64,000 bases of DNA from Ypsolopha sequella (lineage: Eukaryota; Arthropoda; Insecta; Lepidoptera; Ypsolophidae): the NCBI GenBank assembly GCA_934047225.1, contig OW203989.1:12933977-12997976 (forward strand), read 5' to 3'. A program made the translations under genes and the position numbers. Positions 33,036 through 45,886 of this stretch are shown here, piece by piece (the stretch's first letter is position 1; each line of letters opens with the position of its first letter). Under the pieces are notes generated by a model that saw nothing but the letters and a program-made list of their open reading frames with translations, was not told where the DNA came from and did not search any database.

Positions 33036-33677
33036 TAATCCTCTAATTAAAAATTACTGCAAATTTACGTAAAAATCTCGTAAATACGCGGGAGCGTCTC
33101 AAAGTATCAGCGTGCGTACGTGACTGAGGCACAACTGCCGATATATAATGTACTCTTTGCACAACTGCGACTGCCGTCCGCTGACAGCTCCCGAGATTTC
33201 GAAGCGCGTCGTTTCGGCCCTTTTCTATGAAGACATAATACTGCTTCCTTTTCTTATACTGTGACTACACTGTGGTCCAAATGGATTAATTAATACGAAA
33301 TCAGTCCTAAGGCGTTGGTTATAAAGTTAGGCCACTATCATCGATCGAATGCTTTTAATTGTTCAATTACATGAAATACACCGTATTTCTGCCGGTGTGT
33401 GTTTTTCAGTATCCATTTTTTTAAGTATCATAATTTTTGTCGTAAATGGCAATTTTTGCGGAGGTGTTTTTAAATTACTGTAAATCGTTCATATATAAAG
33501 AATATTCAAGATTTATTTTTTTGCTCTAGGCTTGAGCAGCCACGTCATCTTTTCATAGCATTTTTATTATAGCATAGCGGAGAAAAGCCCACCTCTATGT
33601 TACAGATACATGGAATAATCACGATCCGAAGACGCGTAATAATTTCGGTTACGGTTGACAAATATGTAGTTACGGGT

Positions 33678-33705
33678 TATATATATATATATATATATAT
33701 ATATA
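33678..33705. repeat. (TA)14 microsatellite
   Basis: Uninterrupted TA run of about 28 bases. Confidence 0.95.
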
Positions 33706-33828
33706 GCCTATTATAAGATTATAATATAGCCTTAGCCCATATCCATATGTTATTTATCTACTCCCATACTGCAATAAAGCAATTGCAACATCAAAAGCAG
33801 TTTTATAGGTACCTACATTGTTTATCTT

Positions 33829-34185
33829 ATATTATAATATTACATAATAACACTGCGATTCTGCGCTGCGATTGGCCCAATTTATTATAACACTGCTAGA
33901 GAGTCAATCAACAACAGAGACGAGAAATAAGTCCCGACCTTAATTCTTAAGTCACGCCCCCTTAACCTGATTGGCCTTCAAGGCAGCATTACCGGAACGA
34001 TGAATCCGAGGTTCATGAACAAGTGTTCTTCTCATTGTTAGTTGAAAATATTATAAATAAAGACGATATTTTTAAGTATTGTGTGCAACTGAACAAAATT
34101 AGACATTGGGACACTCGTGCAAAACAAGCACTCGTGTCCCAATGTCTCAAATTAAGTTACAGTTGCACAAAATACTATTGTATGA
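33829..34185 (-). repeat. Dispersed repeat R1, copy 2, uninterrupted
   Basis: Inverse of 955-1245 plus 2050-2178. The right end is a clear hairpin: GCAACTGAACAAAATTAGAC, ATTGGGACACTCGTGCAAAA, then the inverse ending ACAGTTGC. This hairpin is cleaner than in copy 1. Confidence 0.75.
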
Positions 34186-36199
34186 CTAGTAACTAATAAC
34201 AGTTAGTTTTAGCAGACGAGTTTGAATATGTCCAGTAAAACAACCATTGAGCTAAACTTAATTCGTATTCTTTATTGTATTATTATACATCGCAGTTTAA
34301 ATTTAGTACCAACTTTTTACTCAAAGTTAATTAAATTCAAATGTCAGAAAAAAAATATTCATGCTAAAGGAAAATGTAGACGATGTAAAACTAATTTCGT
34401 TGGAATTTTCTCAACTTGGTTGTGATTTTTATTTTCGGGAAAATAAAATTAATAAATGAAATTGAAATATATTATGGTTGTTTTCGAAAATAACGCCTAC
34501 TTTTTTTTTTCAAGCAAGTGTGTAATGTTGCCTTTGTTTACTTGTTGCTTCATAGTATAAAAGCTCGTCTGTACAATAATTGTATTAATTGAAATAAAGA
34601 ATTTTATTATTATCATTATTGTATATATGCATTATATCTCGGAACTATGTAGTCCCGGACCTTTGGAGGATGACATGTGTTGTGTTATCCGGAGCTACCG
34701 GTTTACGCCCACCCTCTTTTGCATGTGTTCTATTAGTGTACGTAAGAAATATGAGTACCTACGTGTTGCGTACTTATGGATTTTGTGTTTATGGCGTTGA
34801 AATAAGTGGGAGGTAACGTGGAGATATATGAGCACAAACAGGTAATATAGAAAAATCCGTCTGATCTGAGTTTTTCACCGACATAAACACAATTACTATA
34901 GGTACAGCACAAGTACTCATATTTCACACGCACACCCGTAATATACATGCAAAAAGCGGGGCGCATCAACTTGTAGCTATGTACACCAGAACACATCACA
35001 TCTCTATTGGCATTGCCATTGGGTCTCCCATCAAGACCATTTTAGGCCACATGCGTTCGCAAGCGCCACGGACACGCCCCCTTAGCATATCTCCTGATAT
35101 GTGTGACTGTTCCAGTGAAAGAAAACACTCGCACATCGTTATTTTAAAGGGAAGAGGATCATTATTTTGATGCCGTACAAAAAGAACTGTCGTCTCAGTT
35201 GTACGCTAATGCATAAAATAGAATAAAAATTAAAATAACTTTATCTATCGCCCAACTTCCTATCCGTATTGAAATTTTGTGTAATAAACATGTTTCAAAA
35301 ATACAACAAAGTACTCAGAAAAATCTTCTATTTTGTTGTCCAAAACGTCTCATTTCCACACAGATTTTTCTCAAATAACAACTTTTTTTTAAGAATTTGA
35401 ATACATATTGACCCCGTGGTAGTTAATAAACATTTGAAAAATGCAGTAGTTTGGTATGTAGGTTAAATAGGATAGCAATAGTGCTAGGACACGAAATCGC
35501 GATAAAAAGTTACCGTCTAGCCTTAATTTGCAACGTGATAGGGGATGCTGGCTGAGCCTAACGCCCGGCTCAATTAGTAGCTAGCAGTGATTTCTTTTAC
35601 CGTTCAGCTAGTTGTGTACAAAGACTATGAACGTTAATTCCGCAAAACCCATCGGTGCGTGTTCAACTCAAGCCCTATCAAATCTTATATCAAAAACTAT
35701 AATTATAATTTGAATTAAAAATATTTCAGGCACAACTTTTGCAGAGTTGGAACATACGAGTATGTAGCTTAGTACCAATAAATGTACCTATAAATAAATA
35801 AGCTAATTACATACAGTCGATTAAGCCTTAATCGACTGTATATTTTGTGCAGAGAATTAATATTTTTTGTGTGAGTATTCCTCTCTAGTAAAATTATGAT
35901 CAGTAGAGTATGTGGTTTAATTTAATTTTACCCACTTATGTATAACACCCTTACACCCTAATTTAAACACTTCACTTTTTACTAAATTGTTTTACACCAT
36001 GTCAACTTTAATTAGCTTTGTGACCAGACTTTGTGGCATTTGTTTCATGTACATTTACAACAAAATAAAACAAAGGCACCCATTAAGTTTCGTGTGGTTT
36101 TAATTAAGAGCTTCTAAATTATGCCTTAATTTAGGATGATGCAGAAAACGGAACGAAATGAAAACGTGTTTCATATCATCCAGCTGTCTGACGCCTGCA
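34186..36199. other. No gene seen; one short palindrome
   Basis: ATACAGTCGATTAAG and CTTAATCGACTGTAT form a near-perfect hairpin at 35811-35842. Short open frames (34222-34425, 34619-34999) have no domain. Confidence 0.45.
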
Positions 36200-36265
36200 T
36201 ACAGGTGGAGTGTATTTTCATTTTTTGGATTTTCATTTGGCGGAGTACGGAAAAGTTGCTATATA
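36200..36265 (+). repeat. R4 end fragment
   Basis: AGGTGGAGTGTATTTTC, TTTGGATTTTCATTTGGCGG and AGTACGGAAAAGTTGC resemble the ends of the element at 17601-18646. Confidence 0.5.
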
Positions 36266-36647
36266 CAGGTTGTTAAAGCAAAGGTAAGAATCCTTTAAGG
36301 ATTTTTTTAGTATGGACAATACAGTGTTTTATTAAAATAGCGACGACTTTAACTAATTATCAGTACCGCACAGTAGGACGATTGGTTAAATTTAATGTAC
36401 ACTAATCTCGTGGACACCCTCGCTGATCGTTGACCTCTGATAGCGTCAGTAGCACAGAACGCAATAACTTAATGTGATCGGTCGAAACTCGCACTACGGG
36501 GTGAATGAACTGCGTAACCATAGCTGAGAAAAATAATATTTTTTTTAGTGATAATTGAAGGTGTATGGTATCGTGAATACTTTCATACCCTATAGGGATT
36601 CTTGGGTTTGCATTTACAGCCTGTATGATTGTCTTTGGTTTTTATAG

Positions 36648-36705
36648 CCGAATTCATACTGGTGACTTGGTAACTGGTCAGGACAAAGGTTCAATTACCC
36701 TTTTT
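36648..36705 (-). repeat. LINE 3'-UTR scrap
   Basis: CCGAATTCATACTGGTGACT and TGGTCAGGACAAAGGTTC resemble the inverse of the 29.9-kb LINE 3' UTR. Confidence 0.4.
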
Positions 36706-37654
36706 GTGAAAAACGTTAAATAAAATTTAGGTTTTCTATACAAATTGATTCGGAGTTATTCGTAAATTAGTATAGGGGCTATACATATATATATATATAT
36801 GACCATAGACTAAGTATTACTACCTAATAAGTTTATGATACACGCAACGCTGGATTATGAAAATTCTGAATATTTCACCAAAAACATAATTATTGTAAAA
36901 AGGTTTGGTAAGAAAATCTGCTTAGAAGTAGAGCCTTAAAAATCCGGTACTTAAGAGAAAAGTAACAAAATAGAAACTTTTTGTTACGTAAAACATATAT
37001 TTTCATCACTCTGAAAGTAAGTTTTTACAGCCCTAGGGAGGTAAGAAAATTTGTAAGTCAAACGAGACTCCTTTGTTTGTTTTTTCAGGCTCCATGTTGA
37101 AAATACGCTTAAAAATACATAATGAATTGATTTCAAAACAATCGCACGGGCCAGCACAACGATTGCACAAAAAAGAAAAAGTTGTATAAACAGAAATGTA
37201 TCGGCAATCGAATTTTCTTATTGTAAACGTTGTTGCAAACATATTTGTTTAATTTTTTTTTTATTTCCCAGCATTAGTGATGAAAAGTAGAGTGTTCAAC
37301 ATCGATTTAAGTGATCGATTATACCCTCGAAGTTATAATCTGGTTTCTGTGGGTGTAACTGATAACTTACTTCCCTTGTGTAACAAACTACTTCTAACTA
37401 ACTAGCCACAGTGATTTTAGTCTTGAAATGTGCCATCTAAAAAACGCCATGGTTAGTAAAAAGCACCTAAGTACCTTACCCCAGCGTCTTTTCATGTCGG
37501 AGCACGTGGCGAGCCTTATGACGTCATACTTCTGAGTCACATTATCGTTAGCATAATCAGGGAACAGCTGTCCGACGGCTCTTCATTTTAAGCTTTTTAA
37601 ATTATGTTTTTGAATAATTTCGCTTCAACTTTTTACTTTTTCGTTTTGTATGTA
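36706..37654. other. No gene seen
   Basis: A short (AT)n run at about 36786-36800. No domain or recognised repeat otherwise. Confidence 0.4.
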
Positions 37655-37916
37655 ATAAGGTCTTTCAATTTAAATGGAAAGTAATTAAGGAGGTGATTCA
37701 GTATCGTTAATACATCACATTCCACTGCAAAGCACTTTTTTTGCGCGAAATTTTTTTTCACTTCTCAGTACGAAGTGGTCCGATCAGCTGACTCAGTTTG
37801 TATGGACAAGTGAATAAAAAGTTTGCGCAAAAATAATTACTTTGCAGTGGAATGTGATGTATTAACGATACTGAATTACCTCTTAAATTACTTTCCATTT
37901 GAATTGAAAGACCTTA
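37655..37916. mobile_element. Palindromic MITE with ~85-bp arms
   Basis: ATAAGGTCTTTCAATTTAAA is mirrored by the sequence ending GAAAGACCTTAT. Arms include CAGTATCGTTAATACATCAC and ATTCCACTGCAAAG with very few mismatches, so it is probably young. TA on both sides fits a TA target. Confidence 0.85.
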
Positions 37917-38103
37917 TATATGTATGTCGCAGATCAATTATCAAAGCCGTTAAATTATAATTCCACTAGGTTAGATTAGGTTAGATTATTAAAAACCTGT
38001 CGTAAAATTATAATTTCACTAGTGCATTCATAATTTCACGGCTCTGACAATTTACCTGCTACGTATATAGAGGCTGGTAATAAAAGTATTTTTAAAATAT
38101 CCA

Positions 38104-38361
38104 TCGGGTTCCGTAACCAAAGGGAAATCAACGGGACCTTATTACTAAGAATCCGCTGTCCGTCTGTCTGTACGTCTGTCTGTCTGTCACCAGGCTGTAT
38201 CTCATGAGCCGTGATAGTTAGATAGTTGAAATTTTCACAGATGATGTATTTAATTTTGCCGCTATAACAACAAATACGAAAAAATAGAATAAAATAAATA
38301 TTTAAGGGGACTCCCATACAACAGACATGTTTTTTTGCCAACTCGCACTTGGCTGGTTTTT
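38104..38361 (+). repeat. Dispersed repeat R2, short copy
   Basis: Starts CGGGTTCCGTAACCAAAGG, with CGCTGTCCGTCTGTCTG, and ends TTGCCAACTCGCACTTGGC. The right GGAACCC is lost. Confidence 0.7.
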
Positions 38362-38650
38362 CCTGTCTATTAATATGCTTGCAATTTACGTTTAAACTAC
38401 TGAACTGCTTTGAATGGGGTTTTTGTCGTTATGTAGATTAATTTCCTGCTAGTAACTATAAGGCTAAATAGTTGATATTTTATGTAAAAACTTGAGTTTT
38501 TTTTTATTGATTAGTATATTATATACTTTTCTCATTAGTTGGCGCTGTAATTGCTTAATTATATCATGGGCTAAATATCTAGATGGCACTAGGTATATGC
38601 TATATCACTATATGATATTTTCCGTGGATAAAGTCACGGGCAAAAGCTAG
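38362..38650 (+). mobile_element. Short Helitron-like element, 3' end
   Basis: ACTACTGAACTGCTTTGAAT and GGGGTTTTTG near 38398 and the end GTCACGGGCAAAAGCTAG (CTAG 38647-38650) resemble lepidopteran Helitron parts. The base after CTAG is G, not T, so the terminus is not ideal. Confidence 0.45.
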
Positions 38651-38665
38651 GAAAATATAGTATGC

Positions 38666-38920
38666 AGGCTGTTAAGATGAAATTGTGGAAGCAGGAAACT
38701 GGCGACAGTACTCGTCCATACGAACAACGCTTTGTAAAAAAAAATTGAGTTATGGAAAAAAAAAATACGGTTGTTTCATACATTTTGTAGCTATGTTACT
38801 TTTATATGGAACAGCTGATTTTTTTTTCGCGATTCGGGTGTTGTTTCCACAGTAAAAGTTGTTCGTATGGATGAGTACTATCGCCAGTTTCCGACTTCCA
38901 CAACTTTATCTTAACACCCT
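38666..38920. mobile_element. ~255-bp palindromic MITE (AGGSTGTTAAGAT ends)
   Basis: AGGCTGTTAAGATGAAATTG pairs with the inverse of CAACTTTATCTTAACACCCT; GGAAACTGGCGACAGTACTC also pairs. The core has GATTTTTTTTTCGCG and CAGTAAAAGTTGTTCG, shared with the MITE at 45948-46203 although the outer ends differ. Confidence 0.75.
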
Positions 38921-39896
38921 GTTGTATACACAAAATATTTTTGTTTAATCCAAAGTCTCTAGTTTGATTTTCGTATAGAATTTCCCGAAACAAAAATAGA
39001 CCATAAAATGTAAAAAATATACGTAGCAATTTCTAAGGTCTTTTGTGCTGTCAAAAACATTTTTTTAAATTTCAAAATAGTCCATCATCGAAGTAGATAA
39101 ACAAAAGCAGAAGTGCCTTGTTTTTTTTGTATTGTCTATATTTAACTTGAACTTGAAAGTCTTCAGAATCAGTTACGAGTACAATAACATAAAATATCAA
39201 ATACATTATTAAAATCAAATATGTTATTTTATATATATTTTTTTTTAATTAGTATTGTATTATTTTTATAATATTTTTTTTATTTAAATATATAGATTGT
39301 ATTATATAAATAAATGAGACCTGAGGATAATTCATGATTTAAATAAACTGGTCGGCTATCCCGATCATAACTCGTATTGAGGTGAGCCGTTTATATAAAT
39401 CATATAGATAGTATCATTATAATTCTATGTATATTTTATAAGTATTAGTGTTTTTTTAGATTATTATGCATTTATTTTATAGAGTTGGTGATTACATGAG
39501 TTTTAAATTATACTAGCAATAAATGTATACATTATGTATGTCTAATCTTTTCGTTAACTAATAACTTATCCCAGGGGTAAACTGGAAGAAATCTCTTTTT
39601 AGAGAAAAGTTTGCCTTCGTACGTCTTTATTTGTATAGTTTAAAATAAGTTTTCGTGTACAATTAGGGCAGCTGGAAAAACTGTACGCGTTAAAAGAAAA
39701 CGATACGTCAATCTCGCCATACAATGTTTATCGCTTGACGCAAATTACTGAGTTTCGTAGTACGGGTCCAGTACAAAATGCACAAAGGTCATTGACCTAT
39801 TTTCCAGCTGCCTTCGGAATAGACTTTATTGAACATACACAAGTCAAGAACTCAAATCGAGCAAGTAAAGAAATAATGCGTTAAGGCGCTACGTAA
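38921..39896. other. No gene seen
   Basis: AT-rich DNA, no recognised feature. Confidence 0.4.
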
Positions 39897-40030
39897 AAGT
39901 TTTAGCGTCCTCGTTACTCCATATGCGAAAAAACCCTCCGTGCGAGTGGGACGGATTCGTGGAAAAAGAGCAAAAAGTCGGTTTTTTATTATTATAAAAT
40001 GTACTAAGCTATTTTGTCAAAAAGATTTTC
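39897..40030 (+). repeat. Dispersed repeat R6, copy 2
   Basis: GCGTCCTCGTTACTCCATAT, GTGCGAGTGGGACGGATTCG and AAAAAGTCGGTTTT match the left part of the insertion at 32484-32930. Confidence 0.55.
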
Positions 40031-41399
40031 AAGGAGACTTTACAAATACATAACATCCACATTTTGAATGCAATTTCACAATGAAATTAGTTGGGATTTC
40101 AGAATTACAGGAAGAAATAAACAATTAAGAGGTATTTTTGGAATTAAATTCTATCAAGAAATTTCACCCAATCGCGTTTTCCTTCAGTGATAATCTTAAT
40201 CAAATACTCAATAAACATTTACCCAAAAATGAAATACGTAGATGACGTAATAGTGGAGTAAATGGATTCGAAAAGACGCGTTTTTTTTTTTTGTATCACC
40301 TTAACGAATGAGGTGTAATGGTGAACAGCACTCTGCTCTATGATGTAATGGCACCATTGCGCAATAAATGAAAACGAGTTGCCTATCTCTTGGATAAAGA
40401 CTAATCCAACCCCGGAAACTGGAACGGGAAAGGGAAAACGTGCGGTTTATTCACAGATTTTTCCTTATAGCAGGGTCCTTTGAATTTATTTGTAACATAA
40501 TTATTTATCTCGTACATGAATATGTTAGTAAATTATCTACTTTTCAAATTTCTATGTGTTAATTTGGTTTAACACTCTATGACAAAGTGTCTAAAATATT
40601 ACCTGACCATCACAATAAGCCAATCAATAATCACCTTTATCAAAAATTTATAAAGTCTGCCATATGTCCAATTGTGATGGTTAGGTATTACACTAATTTT
40701 ATAGTACCCCCCTGTTACGCATGTTTTCGTCATCCAATTATCCCCACCAAACAACTAGTCAGGCCAGTGTATAAAAGGTGAGTTCCTGTATTCATTCACC
40801 GTCCCCGACGTAGGAGACGTAACACTTCAAACATCATTTCATCCCCGTTAGACACGAGGCCCTCCGCCCCGGTCACTACAACCACTAAGCTTTCAGCAAA
40901 CGCTTTGCGTCAACGACGCCTCTACCTCAGACAACACGACACGCGATACAGGTATATACCTTCAGATACAGGTATATGCCTTCGACCTCGCGGGTGCGTT
41001 CTCCGACCTCACATGCTCGTTTTTCGGCTTCGCTAGAAACACAATACTCGGCCTTCGGCCTCGCCAGAGTGCCAAACACGGGGACTTACCGATCAAAGTT
41101 TTTCCGAAAAAGTGTCAAAATCCCAATCAGTTGTCAAAAAATGTCAAATTTTAATACGGCAGCATAATCGCCGACTACTAATGCCCCTTGATACGGAGTT
41201 TCATGCAAATCGGAATACTTTTTTGGACTTATCAAAAAACTGTCAAAACCTGTCAAATTCAAATTTTGTTTTTGATCATGTAGCCCCAGCTTGACCGATC
41301 ACTATAGTTGAAACCCAAACTCTTTACAATTATCCGATCGGGAGATATGCCCGATCAAAATTTTGGCAATTTTTTTTTTCGAGTTTTTTTCTTATCGTC
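40031..41399. other. No gene seen
   Basis: ACAGGTATAT recurs near 40948 and 40966. Short open frames at 40587-41294 lack domains. Phrases such as TTTCATGCAAATCGGAATAC suggest another decayed repeat. Confidence 0.35.
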
Positions 41400-41600
41400 G
41401 TCTAGATCTCGCCGAGCCCTTTTCTTAGAGTGCCATGAACATGGGTCTAGCATCAGCCGTTTGGGAAATACGGGCCTGTAAAGTTTTGATACTTTTGGCA
41501 CGTAGATCTCGTCGAGACCTTTTCCTAGACACCCATCAACATAGGTGTACCTCCAGCCGTTTGGGAGATACAGGCCGTCAAAGTTTTGACATAAAAAAAC
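41400..41600. repeat. Imperfect ~105-bp tandem repeat
   Basis: TAGATCTCGCCGAGCCCTTT, CAGCCGTTTGGGAAATACGG and AAAGTTTTGA recur about 105 bases on as TAGATCTCGTCGAGACCTTT, CAGCCGTTTGGGAGATACAG and AAAGTTTTGA. Confidence 0.75.
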
Positions 41601-41674
41601 TTTTTTTGGCACCCCGTGGTCCAACCCCTAGGGATGTATCACCTTCCGTTCCAAAGATATTTTGCTGGGATATA

Positions 41675-41699
41675 GAGATAGATAGATAGATAGATAGAT
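41675..41699. repeat. (GATA)n microsatellite
   Basis: About six GATA units. Confidence 0.9.
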
Positions 41700-41734
41700 T
41701 GTGGATATAAAGATAGATATATACCACAAAAGGA

Positions 41735-42360
41735 AAGAATGGAACCCTGATAGGATCACTTGTGAGGCTGTCTGTCTGTCCGTCTGTTACAGCCGATTTG
41801 CTCTGGCACACGAACTTTCAAGAATTTTCATGTCCACTATATTAAATTTCAAAATCGACGCCATTTTCGTAATAAACGTCCCAAAAAACCATAAAAACGA
41901 CACCCATTATGATATTTACACATTTCAACATCTCAACCCCATCGCACCCCAACAGGGGATGATGGTATTTCACGTTCACCGCGTTGGATTTTAAAATCGT
42001 TGTTGTTTTCGTAATCAGCTACCTGATAAACCATACAAACGATACCCATGTTGATTTTCAGAACTTGTCACCCCATTTCCCCCTTTTAGGAGTTGAATTC
42101 TGAAAAAACCTGAAACGTATGTTTACTCATTTACGAATAGGAGTATTCCTGTGAAGTCTCGAATAAAATAGTAAAACGAAGTTTGTTTCCCCATACAAAC
42201 TGTGGACACCCGTTTCACCCCCTTAGGGAGTGAATTTTGAAAAATCCTTTCTTATTGGATGCTTACACTATAAAATGTATCTATATGCAAAATTTCAAGT
42301 CTCTAGGACCAGCGGTTTAGGCTGTGCGTTGATTGAATTTGAATGTCGATAAGTTTTCTT
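41735..42360 (+). repeat. R2-like start plus common lepidopteran repeat body
   Basis: GGAACCCTGATAGGATCAC and GAGGCTGTCTGTCTGTCCG mark an R2-like start. Further on CCCCATACAAACTGTGG, CACCCCCTTAGGGAGTGAAT, AAATCCTTTCTTATTGGATG and GCGGTTTAGGCTGTGCGTTG are phrases I know from abundant moth and butterfly repeats. No coding sequence. Confidence 0.55.
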
Positions 42361-42414
42361 GCTTGTTATTTAAGATATTGCTTTATGTAGTGCTCGTACT
42401 GCTTGCTTTGCTTG

Positions 42415-42562
42415 TGCATGTTTTATGTGGGAGGGCGGGCTTTGCTTGAGTCTTAATTTTGAATAGCATGGTAAGAGTATTTAGCGGAATATTGCAAATT
42501 ATTAATATATCCACAAATTCATGATGGACTTCCGCAAAGTAACGCCTTTTTCAATAAATTTT
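42415..42562 (+). repeat. ~148-bp repeat R7, copy 1
   Basis: GCATGTTTTATGTGGGAGGG to AACGCCTTTTTCAATAAATT matches 51572-51718 in inverse orientation with roughly a dozen differences. It ends at an AATAAA. It may be the 3' part of an LTR. Confidence 0.8.
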
Positions 42563-42834
42563 AAACAATTTTATAATAAGTAGTAGGGTACAATTAGCGG
42601 TCTTTTCACTAAAAGCGATCTCTTCCAGACAACCTTTGGATGAAAGAACTCCTAAAAAAGAAATGTATGCATAGAATAAATAACACACTTTAAAACATAT
42701 TGATAAATTAAATAAATAAACTATGTATAAATACATAAAAAATACAAATTACGTATATAAATGATATATATACATATTATACGAATAAATATGTATTAAT
42801 ATAGAAACAAATAGGATTACATGCAACTTTAAGA

Positions 42835-43010
42835 TCAAAGAGAAAGATAATGCTGTTTAACTGATGTTTTCAATAACTGTAATGATGGAGCTCGTCTTAT
42901 TGTGAGAGGAAGGGCATTCCACAGTTGTACAGCTTCAACAGTAAAGGAGTTCCCATAAAAACACGTTGTATGAATTGACACTGCTAAGCAAAGATTTTCA
43001 GATGACCTCT
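42835..43010 (-). pseudogene. LINE ORF2 C-terminal fragment
   Basis: The minus strand reads RSSENLCLAVSIHTTCFYG, NSFTVEAVQLWNALPLTI, RRAPSLQLLKTSVKQHYLSL, then TGA at 42835-42837. The pattern SF.V.AV.LWN.LP..IR...SL..LK...K..YL is the typical end of CR1/Jockey/L2-like ORF2. No stop interrupts it, but upstream sequence has lost the frame. A different family from the LINE at 30.3 kb, judging by the C terminus. Confidence 0.75.
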
Positions 43011-44513
43011 AATTATGGCTGTTCTTAGTATGAAGAACCAAAAAGCGTTTTTTTTAAATAAGAGGGATATAAAGGATTAAATAAAACAGAGTATAGAAGA
43101 AAAATAATATGAGAATTGTGACGAAGACGGATAGGGAGCCCCTCAAGCTAAGAAATAAATTGTGAGGTATGGTTATATTTGCGTAATCCAAATATCAACC
43201 TAATAAAAAAGTTTTAAAGACACTCGAGTTTATTAAGGTATTTGAAGAATAGAATAACCCCTGAAACAATTTCAATTGCCACCAGTCCAAAATTACTTTT
43301 ATTTTTCTATCTCTACTTTACAAGTTTAATGATAAACGAGTTTAATTTTCGCGACTATTGTTTACTTAAATCTGTGTCTATCAATATTGTAAATTGCAGT
43401 GTGTACCTGAAACGAGCCAATGTAAACCGCCCTGACATTCATCCAAATGAAGAATTCAACCAGAAATTGCGTGAATATGAAATGTATCTATAATCCGGTC
43501 AGTGGTAGGCACAGCTCGATAAATTACTTTTTTTTATTCAGCAATGAGAGACTTTCTTTTAAAAAAAAAAGATGTTCCGCTCTTATGTTTGATTTATTAC
43601 ATTATGTTTGACAGCAAAACCTCTCATTTCTCTTTTTAAAGAAAATCTGAAAATCTTTCATTAATGTTCAAGCCATGCAACAGGAAAGAGGTTATGACAA
43701 AAACAGTTTTGTACTTTGTTAATACATTGAAATAATATTTTCTCGTTCAATGAGAGTTTTTCTCTCAGAATCCTTATTCTGAGGTTTTTCTAGATGGCAC
43801 TGTCACATTCTTTAGCAACAGAATCAAAGCACTATGACATTGATTGCTAATACATTTTATCTATGGTGACATCGGCAGCGCCATCTGGAGGAAAGCTAAG
43901 AACTAAGAAAAAAAACAACGAGAAAAACGCTCAAAAAACCTGAAGCCCTATTGTAGAACATCCAAAAGAAAAATATTCTTGACTAAGATAAGTTTTGGAG
44001 GATAAGTGAGTATGTACTGTTATAACAATTTTAATTCCAAAATATGGATATTCTTGTATTTATAAACATATATGTACGTAGTAAATTGTATTATGTGACA
44101 AATTGAAAATCCCATTCAAGGATGAGCCGCTGCGTGAGGTCTAATGAAGACAAAGCCTTACTAAGGACGGATAAAGGTAGATTGTGACGGAATTAACACA
44201 ATATGTGGAAATAAAGAAAATTTTCGGCAGAAAAAATACAAATAAGCTTCTAGTCTTATTATCACATATTTTGAATTGAATTGTTATTGCCTTAAAATAA
44301 AAAAATAAAAATTATCCCACCATATTATTTCTTATTATATTACATTGTAGGGACTTCCTTTTAAGTATAAAAATACCTTAAGTAGCTTGACATGAAATTG
44401 AAAATTACAATTAACTGACAGTTCGTAATTTTTTTTTGTGAAATAATAATAATAATATAATATATTAGTCAATAAAACGACATACTGGATTTAATAGCCC
44501 GAAAATTCAACTA
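43011..44513. other. No gene seen
   Basis: AT-rich; probably includes more decayed LINE upstream of 43010, which I cannot align by eye. Confidence 0.35.
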
Positions 44514-44829
44514 CAGTAGGGCCTCGCTAATCCGAATAGGCAAAAAACAGGCCTTTGGCGGATTACCAAGGCGTCCGGATTTTGGTCTGCAATATTTTAA
44601 TGGTATTTAAATACATGGTAAACCATAAATTTATTAAATTAATTTTCGAAAAACGATAAGTGAGACAAACAAAACAGAGAATTACATTTAAACGTGTAAG
44701 AAATCTGCACATTTAACATGAAGTAAAAAAAAAAAAACGAAGTTTATTTGCCCGAAGAAGCCCCGCTCACCCGTCCGGATTACAGGGATCACCGGATAAG
44801 CGGGGGTCCGGATTAGCGAGGCCCTACTG
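44514..44829. mobile_element. Tigger/pogo-like MITE, 316 bp
   Basis: CAGTAGGGCCTCGCTAATCC (44514) is mirrored by GGATTAGCGAGGCCCTACTG (to 44829), and TA lies on each side. TA target and CAGTA-type ends with GC-rich CGCTAATCCG are typical of pogo/Tigger elements of the Tc1/mariner superfamily. The interior is AT-rich without a transposase; it is non-autonomous. Confidence 0.8.
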
Positions 44830-44986
44830 TAGTTTCTTGCGTACATACTCATAGAGAGTGTTCACTCTTTATTGACCGACATTGGCATTCAATGGGTTAA
44901 TCAAGATAAATTCTTCTGTCTAGATCATCGCTGTCGTGCGGCCTTACCCAAAATGATATCTGCTTTTCCGCGTTGTATGGCCAGGC

Positions 44987-45086
44987 CCCGTAGCACAGTG
45001 TTTAACTACGCACAACGCAAATAAGATGAATCACAAGTTAATCGCAAAACCATCGTGTCACGCTCCTCACAACACTGTGCTACGGG
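44987..45086. mobile_element. MITE R8, copy 1, 100 bp
   Basis: CCCGTAGCACAGTGTT (44987-45002) is perfectly inverted at 45071-45086. The inside shares TGAATCACAAGT and CATCGTGTCACGCTCCTC with the copies at 57.3 and 57.5 kb. Half of the usual arm length is missing. Confidence 0.8.
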
Positions 45087-45694
45087 TGCTGGTTGATGCC
45101 TACCTTTAATATACCTTTAATAAAATACCTTCTACAATTTGATACCCAAATTATATTTTACCACCTAAATATGGATAAGCAAATGCAGATCTAGTACCAA
45201 GTTTTATGTCACGAACTTTATAATAATAGGTCTTTACATATGAAATTGCTGAATTTTTTTACAGATTCATGATTTCATAATTCCTGTAATTCAATAGCTA
45301 TTTCAATTATTTGTTTTTTTTGTTTAAAAGTTGATTTCAAGTTTTTATGGATTTTTTATAGTATAGGTAGATCTCCTATTTATTAAATAACAGCTTAATT
45401 GGCCCAACTGTCTAAGGGTTTTGTTGAACTATGAACACGACCTTAGTTTTGTATTTGCTGCCCATTAGTAGTGCAGAGAAGCAAAGACATTACTTAGACT
45501 GGCTAACTTGCATATGCACGTACTGAGGAGTCTCTCTCGCTTTGATTGCGATACTGGAAACTGTGTACGTTTAATTTGGACAAGCTGTTTGTACACTTGA
45601 GGCCGAGTGTTTGGGACCCTTCACGTTGTTTAGTAGGATCAAGAGTCGTAACCGACGTACATTATTATGTCAGTAATTTTTAAGAACATTTCAT

Positions 45695-45850
45695 CCATCC
45701 ATCAGCCTAGTTCGTCTACTGCTGGTCTAAGCCTTTCCAGGACTTTGCCACTCCCGGCGGTCAACCTGGAAGAATTGCCCATATTCACACACGCTAGGCA
45801 GGCGGGTTGGTGAGCGCGGTGCCGGAACCCTCGCACCACTCCGCACCAGT
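45695..45850 (-). repeat. RTE-like LINE end fragment
   Basis: On the minus strand VDRREWQSPGKA then a stop, followed by CAGCAGTAGACGAACTAGGC; compare DRQEWRNIGEAY and GTCCAGCAGTGGAC at 11.6 kb. The adjoining GCGGGTTGGTGAGCGCGGTG is a phrase of the same kind of repeat. Confidence 0.45.
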
Positions 45851-45886
45851 GACGAAATACTACATAAATTAAATATTCATGTACAT

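Noticed and set aside
43242..43493. 83-codon open frame on the plus strand
   Set aside because: No motif; borders a minus-strand LINE fragment.
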